A stretch of 64,000 nucleotides of DNA from Micromonospora matsumotoense (lineage in GTDB: Bacteria > Actinomycetota > Actinomycetes > Mycobacteriales > Micromonosporaceae), in assembly GCF_900091525.1 (NCBI RefSeq), contig NZ_FMCU01000004.1, forward strand, positions 62,001 to 126,000, in the 5' to 3' direction. The position numbers and the translations under genes are program-made. The notes beneath the pieces were generated by a model. It did not search any database, was not told where the DNA came from, and saw nothing but the letters and a program-made list of their open reading frames with translations. Numbering within the stretch: position 1 is the first letter of the stretch; each line of letters begins with the position of its first letter. Shown in pieces: positions 44,728-53,193 of this stretch.

Positions 44728-45969
44728 ATGACCGCGAACAGCACGTACGCCCCCGACGCGGCGCCCTCCGGGGAGGCGCCCGACTTCCCGATGCCCCGCA
44801 CCTGCCCCTTCGCCCCCGCCCCCGAGTACGTCGGGCTGCGCGCCGAGGCGCCGGTCAGCCAGGTCCGGGTGCCCGACGGGCAGCTGGCCTGGCTGGTCAC
44901 CCGCTACGCCGACGTCCGGCGGTTGCTGACCGACCCCCGGGTGAGCGCCAACCGGTTCCACCCGAACCTGCCGTTGACCGAGCCGGTGACCCCGCAGACC
45001 CGGCGGAACATCGCCGCCGTCGGCCGGTCGCTGATCGGGCTCGACCAGCCGGAGCACGGCCCGCAGCGGCGGATGCTGATCGGCGACTTCACGCTGCGCC
45101 GGGCGCAGGAGATGCGCCCGCACATCCAGCGCACCGTCGACGAGTGCGTCGACGCGATCCTGGCCGGGCCGAAGCCGGTGGACCTGGTCGCCGCGTTGGC
45201 GCTGCCGGTGCCCGCCTCGATGATCACCAAGCTGCTCGGCATGCCGTACGAGGACCGCGACCTGATCGTCCGCAGCGCCGACGCGCAGCTGCGCCGGACG
45301 GTCTCCGCCGAGCAGCGCCAGCAGACCAGCAGCGAGCTGCGGGCCTACGTCGACCGGTTGGTCACCGCGAAGGAGGCGGAGCCGACCGACGACCTGCTCG
45401 GCCGGCTGGTGGTGCAGAACCGGCAGACCCCGCTGTTCGACCACGACATGCTCGTCGGGCTGGCGATGCTGCTGCTGGTGGCCGGCTTCGAGACCACCGC
45501 CAGCATGATCTCCCTGGGGGTGGCCGGGCTGTTGGAGAATCCCGAGCAGCTCGCCGTGGTCACCGGTGACCCGGCCGCGATGGGCCTGGCGGTGGAGGAG
45601 CTGCTGCGCTACTTCACCGTGGTGGACGCGCTGCCCCGGGTCGCCACCGCCGACATCGAGGTCGGCGGGGTGACCGTGCGGGCCGGCGACGGGCTGCTGC
45701 TGTCGTTCGCCTCCGCCAACTGGGACACCGACGTCTTCGCCGACGCCGGGGAGCTGGACGTCCGCCGGGGTGCGCGCCACCACATGGCCTTCGGCTACGG
45801 CATCCACCAGTGCATCGGGCAGAACCTGGCCCGCGCCGAGCTGGAGATCGTGTTCCGCACCCTGTTCACCCGCATCCCCGGGTTACGGCTGGCCGAGGAG
45901 CTGGACGGCCTGCCGTTCCGCAAGGAGTCGAACATCTACGGCCTGGACCGGCTGCCGGTGACCTGGTGA
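44728..45969 (+). CDS. Cytochrome P450 monooxygenase
   Basis: A 413-residue bacterial class I P450 of the CYP105/107 type. I-helix LVAGFETTAS, K-helix EELLRY, heme-binding loop FGYGIHQCIGQNLARAE with the proximal Cys. ATG 44728 is chosen over GTG 44725 because GAGAGG lies six bases upstream. It is followed by a ferredoxin gene, its probable electron donor, and works in tailoring hydroxylation or epoxidation. Substrate unknown; the core, the aryl acid or the sugar are all possible. Confidence 0.9.
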   Translation: MTANSTYAPDAAPSGEAPDFPMPRTCPFAPAPEYVGLRAEAPVSQVRVPDGQLAWLVTRYADVRRLLTDPRVSANRFHPNLPLTEPVTPQTRRNIAAVGRSLIGLDQPEHGPQRRMLIGDFTLRRAQEMRPHIQRTVDECVDAILAGPKPVDLVAALALPVPASMITKLLGMPYEDRDLIVRSADAQLRRTVSAEQRQQTSSELRAYVDRLVTAKEAEPTDDLLGRLVVQNRQTPLFDHDMLVGLAMLLLVAGFETTASMISLGVAGLLENPEQLAVVTGDPAAMGLAVEELLRYFTVVDALPRVATADIEVGGVTVRAGDGLLLSFASANWDTDVFADAGELDVRRGARHHMAFGYGIHQCIGQNLARAELEIVFRTLFTRIPGLRLAEELDGLPFRKESNIYGLDRLPVTW

Positions 45970-46019
45970 GCGAGGGGCCGGTGGGTGGGGACGACCCGGT
46001 GGGCGGAGGAGGACCGACC

Positions 46020-46259
46020 ATGACCCTGGTGGTGAACCGTGACCTGTGCATCGGCGCCGGGCAGTGTGTGCTGTCCACGCCGGAGCTGTTCGACCAGAGC
46101 GAGGACGGCCGGGTGCTGCTGCGTCGGCGACCGGTCGACGCCGACGAGGGCCGCGCCGCGGTCGACCTCTGTCCCTCGGGCGCACTGCGGCTGACCGACG
46201 ACACGCGATCCCGGCCGGTCGTCCCCGACCGCGACGCAGCAACGAAGGGGTGGGGCTGA
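46020..46259 (+). CDS. 3Fe-4S ferredoxin
   Basis: A 79-residue ferredoxin with three cluster cysteines in LCIGAGQCV and DLCPSGAL, the pattern of 3Fe-4S electron donors to P450s. Lies 50 bases after the P450 stop and overlaps the SDR start by one base (TGATG). The C-terminal about 18 residues are polar and not part of the fold. Confidence 0.88.
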   Translation: MTLVVNRDLCIGAGQCVLSTPELFDQSEDGRVLLRRRPVDADEGRAAVDLCPSGALRLTDDTRSRPVVPDRDAATKGWG

Positions 46260-47005
46260 TGACCGACACGGGTACCCGGATCGCGGTGGTGACCGGCGGG
46301 GGGCGGGGCATCGGGCAGGCGATCTGCCAGGGCCTGGCCCGGCGTGGCATGGACGTGGTGGCGGTGGACCTGGTCGACCCGATCGAGACGGTGGCGCTGG
46401 TGGAGGCCGAGGGGCGCAAGGCCCTCGGCGTCACCGGGGACGTCTCGGACCCGGACGACGTCGCCCGGATCGGCGCGGAGATCACCGCCGGGATGGGGGG
46501 CTGCCACGTCCTGGTCAACAACGCCGGCATCTATCCGGCGAAGAACATCTTCAAGCTGGAGTACGAGGCGTGGCGCAGGGTGCTGGCGGTCAACCTCGAC
46601 TCGCAGTTCCTGATGACCAAGGCGGTGCTGCACCACATGTGTGAGGCGCGTTGGGGGCGGATCGTCAACCTCACCTCCAACTCCGTCGGTCTGGCCCTGC
46701 CCGGTTTCACCCACTACATGGCCAGCAAGATGGGGGTGATCGGGTTCACCCGGGCGCTGGCCAGCGACGTCGCCTCGTACGGCATCACGGTCAACGCGGT
46801 CGGGCCGACCCTGTCGCGTACCCCGGGTCTCGCGGAGAGCCCGATGGCCGGCGCGGCCCAGGAGCACGTCGCGGCGATGCAGGCCATCAAGCGCCCCGGC
46901 GAGGCGCAGGACGTGGTCGGCACGGTGGCATTCCTGGCCAGCGACGACGCCGCCTTCGTCACCGGGCAGACCATCATGGCCGACGGTGGTCTGGTCCGGC
47001 TGTGA
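46259..47005 (+). CDS. Short-chain dehydrogenase/reductase (FabG-like)
   Basis: A 248-residue SDR. Cofactor motif TGGGRGIGQ, NNAG in VNNAGIYPA, catalytic Tyr and Lys in YMASK, and C-terminal TIMADGGLVRL. Acidic residue in AVDLVD after the second strand suggests NAD(H). Last gene of the GT-P450 operon, so it may oxidise or reduce the product of the P450 step or a sugar keto group. ATG 46259 overlaps the ferredoxin stop. Confidence 0.88.
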   Translation: MTDTGTRIAVVTGGGRGIGQAICQGLARRGMDVVAVDLVDPIETVALVEAEGRKALGVTGDVSDPDDVARIGAEITAGMGGCHVLVNNAGIYPAKNIFKLEYEAWRRVLAVNLDSQFLMTKAVLHHMCEARWGRIVNLTSNSVGLALPGFTHYMASKMGVIGFTRALASDVASYGITVNAVGPTLSRTPGLAESPMAGAAQEHVAAMQAIKRPGEAQDVVGTVAFLASDDAAFVTGQTIMADGGLVRL

Positions 47006-47222
47006 CCCGGGGTCACCACGTCGGCGGTCCCACCGCCCGGTCCGGGGTGCCCGGGCGGGACCACCGGTGGTATCTCCCCGTCCGGGCGGTTCCGGCCGGG
47101 TGGCGAACGGTGTCGGGGACGGCCGGGTCCGGCGGGTGCCCCGGTCCTCGACAAGCGGGCACTGCGGCCCGGTGGGTGTGGTGCGCTGACCTGGTGGCGG
47201 CCGGCGGCCGGGCCGGAATCTG

Positions 47223-47243
47223 AAAGCTATTGTGGTTAGCTTT
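47223..47243. promoter_or_regulatory. Perfect palindrome, candidate TetR operator
   Basis: AAAGCTA-N7-TAGCTTT, two perfect 7-bp arms, in a locally AT-rich stretch 21 bases before the hydrolase start at 47265. The TetR-type regulator gene is downstream in the same locus, so autoregulation is likely. Confidence 0.6.
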
Positions 47244-47264
47244 TTGCCTAGCCACGCCAGCCTC

Positions 47265-49034
47265 ATGACCGACGCCCGGAACACCACACCGTCACCGACC
47301 CGCTACCTGCACCGCGCGGAAGGCCGCATCGCCGACGACGTCCAGGGCAGCGGCCCGCTCGTGGTGCTCGTGCCCGGGATGGCGGAGCTGCGCTCGTCGT
47401 ACCGGTTCCTCGCCCCGGCCCTGGTCGCCGCCGGTTTCACCGTGGCCAGCACCGACCTGCGCGGTCACGGCGACAGCGACACCACCTTCGCGTCCTACGG
47501 CGACCCCGAGACGGCCGCCGACATCAGCGCCCTGATCGCCGAGCTCGGCCGGCCGGCGGTCATCGTCGGCAACTCCCGGGCCGCCGGGGCCGGTGTCATC
47601 GTCGCAGCCGAGCACCCCGCGCAGGTCGCCGGCCTCGTGCTCGTCGGACCGTTCGTGCGCAACCCCCGGCAGCCGCCCGGCATGCGGAGCCTCTTCCACC
47701 TGATGATGTCGCCGCTCTGGGTGGCCAGCGTCTGGAAGGCCTACCTGCCCACCCTCTACGCCGGCGTCAAGCCGGCCGACTTCGCCGCATACCGGGCGGC
47801 CGTCGTCGCCAAGCTCCGGCAGCCCGGCTACGGCACGGCGTTCTCCCGTACCGCACGGCAGACCGACCACCGTTTCGCCGAGGCGCGTCTCGCCGAGGTG
47901 GACACCTCCGTGCTCGTCGTCATGGGCGAGCGCGACCCCGACTTCACGGACCCGGCGGCCGAGGCGACCTGGATCGGCGAGACCCTGCGCGGCGAGGTCG
48001 TCATGGTGCCCGACGCCGGCCACTACCCGCAGTCCCAGCAGCCCGAACTCACCGCCAGTGCGGTGCTCGACTTCCTCAGCAGGGTGCACACCAGTGCCTG
48101 GGGCCGGCCTCACCGCCGACATCGTCATCGCCCGCGGCGCGCAGCTGCTCGAAGCGCACCCCACCGACGAGCTGACCCTCGCCTCGCTCGCCACGAGCCT
48201 CGGCGTCCGCGTCCCGTCGCTCTACAAGCACATCGACGGCCTACCCGGGCTCCGCCGTGGCATCATGCTGCGCGTGAAGGTGAACCTGTCGGCGGCGCTC
48301 GTCGAGGCGTGCGTCGGCCGGGCCCGCGACGACGCGGTCCGCAGCCTGGCCGCCGCCTACCGGACGTGGGCCCGGCAACACCCGGCGCAGTACCCGATGA
48401 CCGTCCGGGCACCCGGCCCCGACGACGTCGAGGACCAGCAGGCGAGCGATGCCAGCCTCCAGGTGGTCTACCGCGTGCTCGCCGGTTACCACCTCCTCGG
48501 CGACGACGCGATCGACGCCACCCGGTTCCTGCGCGCGGTCATCCACGGCTTCGTCAGCCTGGAGACCGCCGGCGCGTTCACGCTCGCCGCCGACCTCGAA
48601 CGCAGCTACGACAAGACCGTCACCAGCGTGGTGACCGCTCTGGAGAACTGGAAACACCAGTGACCGCCGCGCCCGACCGCAGCACCCCACCGGCCACCCC
48701 GGTGCCGGCCCTCTACCGCGTCGAGGGCGCGGCCGTCGCCGGGGCGGCCGTCGTCCTCCTCGTACTGACCGGCTTCGCCTGGTGGTGGCTGTTCGCCCTG
48801 TTCCTCGTCTTCGACCTCTCGATGCTCGGCTACGCCGTCGACCACCGGGTCGGCGCGATCGCCTACAACCTGGGGCACACCTACGTCGCCCCCTTCGTCC
48901 TGCTCGCCGGGTACGGCCTCGCGCTCGCCCTCGACTCGACCCGATGGTCGCTGCTCGCGCTCGTGGCCGCCTGCTGGTTCTTCCACATCGGCGTGGACCG
49001 GGCCCTGGGCTTCGGGCCGCGGCCCCTGCACTGA
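47265..49034 (+). CDS. Alpha/beta hydrolase reading frame without its own stop
   Basis: The first about 275 codons (47265 to about 48090) encode a complete alpha/beta hydrolase: LVVLVPGMAELRSSYRFLAP, DLRGHGDSD, nucleophile Ser in IVGNSRAAGAGVIVA, acid in VMGERDPDF and His in PDAGHYPQSQQPE, ending naturally at VLDFLSRVHTS. After that the frame continues without a stop as an Arg/His/Pro-rich, non-protein-like stretch across the TetR gene and then reads in frame into the DUF4260 protein, stopping at 49034. Either an indel removed the hydrolase stop or the frame is open by chance. The functional hydrolase is the N-terminal part. Confidence 0.6.
   Translation: MTDARNTTPSPTRYLHRAEGRIADDVQGSGPLVVLVPGMAELRSSYRFLAPALVAAGFTVASTDLRGHGDSDTTFASYGDPETAADISALIAELGRPAVIVGNSRAAGAGVIVAAEHPAQVAGLVLVGPFVRNPRQPPGMRSLFHLMMSPLWVASVWKAYLPTLYAGVKPADFAAYRAAVVAKLRQPGYGTAFSRTARQTDHRFAEARLAEVDTSVLVVMGERDPDFTDPAAEATWIGETLRGEVVMVPDAGHYPQSQQPELTASAVLDFLSRVHTSAWGRPHRRHRHRPRRAAARSAPHRRADPRLARHEPRRPRPVALQAHRRPTRAPPWHHAAREGEPVGGARRGVRRPGPRRRGPQPGRRLPDVGPATPGAVPDDRPGTRPRRRRGPAGERCQPPGGLPRARRLPPPRRRRDRRHPVPARGHPRLRQPGDRRRVHARRRPRTQLRQDRHQRGDRSGELETPVTAAPDRSTPPATPVPALYRVEGAAVAGAAVVLLVLTGFAWWWLFALFLVFDLSMLGYAVDHRVGAIAYNLGHTYVAPFVLLAGYGLALALDSTRWSLLALVAACWFFHIGVDRALGFGPRPLH
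48094..48663 (+). CDS. TetR-family transcriptional regulator
   Basis: A 189-residue repressor-type protein. N-terminal HTH: AGLTADIVIARGAQLLEAH, LTLASLATSLGVRVPSLYKHIDG; the C-terminal half is a helical ligand domain (TetR_C, WHG-like: AYRTWARQHPAQYPMT, FLRAVIHGFVSLETAGAF). GTG 48094 is inferred from the family N-terminus; it begins where the hydrolase domain ends, in a different frame. Its stop overlaps the DUF4260 start. Likely represses this small locus through the palindrome at 47223-47243. Confidence 0.75.
   Translation: MPGAGLTADIVIARGAQLLEAHPTDELTLASLATSLGVRVPSLYKHIDGLPGLRRGIMLRVKVNLSAALVEACVGRARDDAVRSLAAAYRTWARQHPAQYPMTVRAPGPDDVEDQQASDASLQVVYRVLAGYHLLGDDAIDATRFLRAVIHGFVSLETAGAFTLAADLERSYDKTVTSVVTALENWKHQ
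48660..49034 (+). CDS. DUF4260-family small membrane protein
   Basis: A 124-residue protein with about four hydrophobic segments (AVAGAAVVLLVLTGFAWWWLFALFLVFDLSMLGY, YVAPFVLLAGYGLAL, LLALVAACWFFHIGVDRALGFG), the last matching the DUF4260 ending. GTG 48660 overlaps the TetR stop (GTGA). It shares a frame with the hydrolase. Function unknown; commonly found with TetR regulators. Confidence 0.75.
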   Translation: MTAAPDRSTPPATPVPALYRVEGAAVAGAAVVLLVLTGFAWWWLFALFLVFDLSMLGYAVDHRVGAIAYNLGHTYVAPFVLLAGYGLALALDSTRWSLLALVAACWFFHIGVDRALGFGPRPLH

Positions 49035-49288
49035 TCCGTCGACGCCGACAGCTCGACAGCGCCCGCACCGCACCCGGCGCGTCCCGACCGGCGCGCACCG
49101 CGCCACACCCCCACCGCACTCACTCAGGGTGACCCGATGCACGACACGCTGCGCCGACCTGCGGGATGGTGTCCCGGTTGTCCGGAAGGATGGCCGACGG
49201 GTGGCGGGCGTCCCGCCGGCTCCCGCCGCCCGCGCAGGCCCGCACACACGGGCGTCGCCTCGTGCGGCGTCCCCCGAGGGGAGCAAGG

Positions 49289-50221
49289 GTGACACTGTCG
49301 GACAAGCTCGCACCGGAGGCCGGCCGGCTCCGGCTGGGCGACGAGTTGAGCGTCAACCGGTTGGGCTTCGGCACCATGCAACTGCCCGGCCCCGGCTCCT
49401 TCGGCCCCCCGGACGACCACGCGGGCGCGCTGGCGGTGCTGCGCAGGGCGGTCGAGCTGGGGGTGAACTACCTCGACACCAGCGACTTCTACGGCCCGCA
49501 CGTGGCCAACGACCTGATCCGCGAGGCCCTCCACCCCTACCCCGACGACCTGGTGATCGGCACCAAGATCGGGGTGGTACGCGACAACTGGGGCGACTTC
49601 GTGCCCGCCGGGGCACCCGACCAGTTGCGGCGGCAGGTGCACGAGAACCTGCGCCGGTTGGGTCGGGACCGGTTGGAGCTGGTCTATCTGCGGGTCGGCG
49701 GGGACGGGCTGCTGCGCCCGGGCGAGGTCCGGTTCTCCGAGTCGTTCGCGATGATGGTGCGGCTGCGGGAGGAGGGCCTGATCGGCGACGTCGGGCTCAG
49801 CGGGGTCACCCTCAAACAGCTGGACCAGGCCCGGGCGACGATCCCGATCGCCGCCGTGCAGAACCGCTTCCACCTGCTCGACCGGGACTGCCTGGACGTG
49901 CTGCGCCGGTGCACCGAGGAGAGCATCGCCTTCGTGCCGTACTTCCCGCTGGGGGCGGGGTTGCTCGGCGCGCGTACCGGGCGGTCGCAGCTGCCGTTCG
50001 GGCCGGACTTCAGCGCCGCGCAACGGCGTACCGTCGACGGGGTCGCCGACGGGCACGACGCCACCCGCGCGCAGGTCGCCATCGCATGGCTGCTGGCGTA
50101 CTCACCGGCGATCCTGGTGATCCCCGGCACCAGCTCGGTGCGGCACCTCGAGGAGAACATGGCCGCCGCCCGGCTGCGCCTGACCCCGGCGGACCGCGCC
50201 GCGCTCGACGCGCTGGCCTGA
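49289..50221 (+). CDS. Aldo-keto reductase
   Basis: A 310-residue AKR barrel. NRLGFGTMQL at the first strand, catalytic Asp and Tyr in YLDTSDFYGP, Lys in VIGTKIG, NADPH-binding end PGTSSVRHLEENMAA. The position of the usual catalytic His reads LVYLRVGG (Arg), as in a known AKR subgroup. It may reduce a sugar or polyketide ketone. GTG 49289 follows AGGGGAG. A 254-base gap precedes it in which I see no gene. Confidence 0.82.
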   Translation: MTLSDKLAPEAGRLRLGDELSVNRLGFGTMQLPGPGSFGPPDDHAGALAVLRRAVELGVNYLDTSDFYGPHVANDLIREALHPYPDDLVIGTKIGVVRDNWGDFVPAGAPDQLRRQVHENLRRLGRDRLELVYLRVGGDGLLRPGEVRFSESFAMMVRLREEGLIGDVGLSGVTLKQLDQARATIPIAAVQNRFHLLDRDCLDVLRRCTEESIAFVPYFPLGAGLLGARTGRSQLPFGPDFSAAQRRTVDGVADGHDATRAQVAIAWLLAYSPAILVIPGTSSVRHLEENMAAARLRLTPADRAALDALA

Positions 50222-50315
50222 CCCGGTCCGCCGGCCACCTGCGCCCGGCCGGCGGGCTGTCGGCCATTACCGGGCGACCCGACCCGGACCAGGCGGTCCG
50301 CGCCGCAGGCCAGGC

Positions 50316-50344
50316 GGTGCCCCGCAGGTGGGCTGCGGGGCACC
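50316..50344. terminator. Bidirectional hairpin terminator
   Basis: Perfect 12-bp stem GGTGCCCCGCAG / complement, 5-base loop, between the convergent AKR and secreted hydrolase genes. Confidence 0.8.
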
Positions 50345-50367
50345 GGGGGTGGGCTGCGGGGGTGGGA

Positions 50368-51408
50368 TCAGGCGGCGCAACCGGCCAGCGCCGGGGTCGG
50401 GGCCGGCGCCCCGGGCAGGCCGAGGAACAGCCGGGTGCAGTCGATGAGGAACTGCGGGTTCTCCTCCGGGACCCAGTGGCCCGAGTCCGGCACGACGACC
50501 TGCCGGACGTCCGTGGCGACCTGCCGGTAGGAGGCGGCGACGCCGGGGCCGAACGAGAACGCCGCGCCCATCGCCACCACCGGCACGGTCACCGGCTTGG
50601 CCGGGGCCTGCGCCCGGTTGTCGGCGATGTCGGTGTTGAACGCGCGGTAGTACTCGTAGCCGGCCGTCCGGTCGGCCGGGTCGCGGTAGGCGCGGTAGTA
50701 GACCGGCCGGTCGATGGTGTCGTGCTGGGACGAGAAGTCGAAGATCCGGTCCAGGTAGACCTCGACGTCCGAGTTGTCGATGAGCAGCTCGGGCGTCGGC
50801 GCCGGAGTGGCGTTGAACAGGAAGTGCCAGCTGCGGCTGTACAGGTCCTCCAGGCCGAACCCGGAGAGCGCGGTCTCGATCACGATCATCCGGGACACGT
50901 CGGCCGGGTAGTCCCGCGCCCACGGGTAGGCCACCAGCGCGCCGACGTCGTGGCCGAGCAGCTCCACCCGGCCGAGGCCGAGCTGCTGGGTCGCGGCGTG
51001 CAGCCGGCGGGCCGTGGTGGCCTTGTCGTAGCCGCCGGCCGGCGCGGCGGAGTCCCCCAGGCCGGGCAGGTCGAACGCGACGACCGTCCGGCCGGCACGC
51101 AGCGCGGGCAGCACCGGCCGCCACGCCTGCCAGGTCTGCGGCCAACCGTGCAGCAGCACCAGGGCCGGCCCGCTGCCCCCGCGTACGTAGTGCAGCCTGG
51201 TCCCCTCGACCTCGACCCAGCCGTGCCGGAAGCCGGCCGGCAGGGCCCGGTCGCCGGCTCCGGCCGGGCCGGGCGGACCGGCGACCGCGCCGGGCGCGGC
51301 GACCAGCAGGAGCACGAGTCCGGCCACGGCGGCGACGACCCGACGCCAGGGGTGGCGGCACGGCATCGGGTCACCGGGGGCTACGGACGTTCGCGGGAAG
51401 CGGCGCAC
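50368..51408 (-). CDS. Secreted alpha/beta hydrolase, epoxide hydrolase-like
   Basis: A 346-residue protein with an N-terminal signal peptide (WRRVVAAVAGLVLLLVAAPGAVA) and an epoxide hydrolase/dehalogenase fold: HGWPQTW, nucleophile Asp in LLGHDVGALVAY, His in DSGHWVPEE. GTG 51408 is chosen because AAAGGA lies six bases upstream; the later ATG 51366 lacks a ribosome site and would shorten the signal peptide. Export suggests action on an extracellular epoxide, possibly detoxification, but this is inference. Confidence 0.8.
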   Translation of the reverse strand: MRRFPRTSVAPGDPMPCRHPWRRVVAAVAGLVLLLVAAPGAVAGPPGPAGAGDRALPAGFRHGWVEVEGTRLHYVRGGSGPALVLLHGWPQTWQAWRPVLPALRAGRTVVAFDLPGLGDSAAPAGGYDKATTARRLHAATQQLGLGRVELLGHDVGALVAYPWARDYPADVSRMIVIETALSGFGLEDLYSRSWHFLFNATPAPTPELLIDNSDVEVYLDRIFDFSSQHDTIDRPVYYRAYRDPADRTAGYEYYRAFNTDIADNRAQAPAKPVTVPVVAMGAAFSFGPGVAASYRQVATDVRQVVVPDSGHWVPEENPQFLIDCTRLFLGLPGAPAPTPALAGCAA

Positions 51409-51651
51409 GAGGAGTCCTTTCGTCCGGGTCAGCACTGTCGGATGGCGACGGGCGGGACGGGCCCGACGCCGTCGGGCGGGGTCGTGGCCCGACGGGTCGG
51501 TACGGCTGTCCCACAACGTGTCGTGCGACGACCGATGGGATTCGCGCCGTCGCACCCTGTCACCCTTGCCCAGCACGGTGACCGCGTCAATGGTCGATGG
51601 TGGGCACGTTACGAGACGACAGGACCGTCGATGTCCGCCTAGCATCGGTCC

Positions 51652-53019
51652 ATGGCGACCGACAGTGCCGTGGTGGTCGGCGCGGGCATCGGCGGGTTGC
51701 TGGCCGCCCGTGCCCTCAGCGAGACGTACGCCCGGGTCACCCTGGTCGACCGCGATCCCCTCCCCGAGCAGGCCACCAGCCGACGCGGGGTGCCGCAGGG
51801 CCGGCAACTGCACGTGCTGCTGGACCGGGGCCGCCAGGTGCTGGAGGAGCTGTTGCCGGGGGTGGGCGACGAGCTGACCGAGCTCGGTGCGCCGCTGGTG
51901 GACCTCCAGGGTCAGGTGCGCTGGTACAACGACGGCTACCGGATGCGCCCGGCGGCGTCACCGCTGCGGGCGATCGGGGTGAGCCGCCCCCTGCTGGAGC
52001 AGGTCGTCCGCAACCGGATCGGCGCACTGCCCGGGGTGACCGTCCTACCCGGACACGAGGTCGCCGGCCTGACCGCCACACCGGACCGGCGACGGGTGAC
52101 CGGCGTACGGGTGCATCGTCGCGCCGACGGCCCCTCGGCCGCCGTGGAGCATCCCGCCGACCTGGTGGTCGACGCCGGTGGCCGGGGCACCCGGAGTCCG
52201 GTGTGGCTTCCCGCGCTCGGCTATCCGCCCGCACCCGAGGAGCAGGTGACCGTGGGGCTGACCTACGTGACCCGGCTCTACGAGCGGCAACCGCAGCACC
52301 TCGACGGGTTGCTCGGCGTCTTCACCAACGCGGTGCCCGGCCGGCCCCGGGGCGGGATCGTGGCGGTGCAGGAGCACGACCGGTTCGCGGTGGCGCTCAA
52401 CGGGATGTTCGGCGAGGAACCGCCGACCGACGACGCCGGCCTGATCGCGTACGCGGAGAGTCTGCCGGCGCCGGAGATCGGCGCGTTGATGCGGCAGGCC
52501 CGCCCGCTCGGCGAGCCGGCCCGGATGCGCTTCCCGGCCAGCGTCCGCCGGCGGTACGAGCGGCTGCGGCGCTTCCCCGCCGGATACCTGGTCTTCGGCG
52601 ACGCGTTGTGCAGCTTCAACCCCCTCTACGGGCAGGGCATCACGGCGGCGGCGTTGCAGGCCTCGGAACTGGCCCGGCTGCTGCGCGCCGCACCCGATGG
52701 GCTGGCCCGACGGTTCTTCCGTCGCGCGGCCCGGGTGATCGACGTGCCGTGGGCCATCGCGGTCGGCACCGACCTGCGGTTCGCCGAGGTCCCCGGCCCC
52801 CGGTCGCTCCGGGTCCGGTTGACCAACGCCTACGTGCACCGGCTGCACGCCGCCGCCACCGCCGATCCGGCGCTGGGTGCGGCGTTCCTCCGGGTGCTCA
52901 ACCTGGTCGACCCGCCGGGCCGGCTGCTCGTGCCGGCGGTGGCGGCACGGGTGCTGACCGGGTCCGGGGTCGCGGCCCGACGGCCCGACGGGCCGGCCGA
53001 AGTCAGCACGCACGGATAA
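51652..53019 (+). CDS. FAD-dependent monooxygenase (group A), copy 2
   Basis: A 455-residue flavoprotein: AVVVGAGIGGLLAARAL, VTLVDRDPLP, VVDAGGRGTRSPVW and VFGDALCSFNPLYGQGIT. It is collinear with the enzyme at 9818-11413 (same SFNPxYGQG and LVDPP endings) but lacks its Ala/Pro tail. ATG 51652. Probably hydroxylates or epoxidises a polyketide. Divergent from the secreted hydrolase; the 243-base gap holds no gene. Confidence 0.85.
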   Translation: MATDSAVVVGAGIGGLLAARALSETYARVTLVDRDPLPEQATSRRGVPQGRQLHVLLDRGRQVLEELLPGVGDELTELGAPLVDLQGQVRWYNDGYRMRPAASPLRAIGVSRPLLEQVVRNRIGALPGVTVLPGHEVAGLTATPDRRRVTGVRVHRRADGPSAAVEHPADLVVDAGGRGTRSPVWLPALGYPPAPEEQVTVGLTYVTRLYERQPQHLDGLLGVFTNAVPGRPRGGIVAVQEHDRFAVALNGMFGEEPPTDDAGLIAYAESLPAPEIGALMRQARPLGEPARMRFPASVRRRYERLRRFPAGYLVFGDALCSFNPLYGQGITAAALQASELARLLRAAPDGLARRFFRRAARVIDVPWAIAVGTDLRFAEVPGPRSLRVRLTNAYVHRLHAAATADPALGAAFLRVLNLVDPPGRLLVPAVAARVLTGSGVAARRPDGPAEVSTHG

Positions 53020-53193
53020 GACCGCACCGGTACGCGTCGGCATGCTGTGAGCGGGCAGCGGTCGCTGCCCGGCGGGTGCGACGGCGTACGGCGTCACCCG
53101 TCAGGGCCCGGGGTCCCGTGGGCCGGGCGCCTGCCGGGTCGGGTCGCTGTCGGTCGGCCGTGGGCCCGCCCGGATCGGCAGAGACGAGGCACG

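Noticed and set aside
44728..45969. P450-like inactive activator for the adjacent glycosyltransferase
   Set aside because: The heme-ligand cysteine loop and I-helix Thr are intact, so it should be an active P450.
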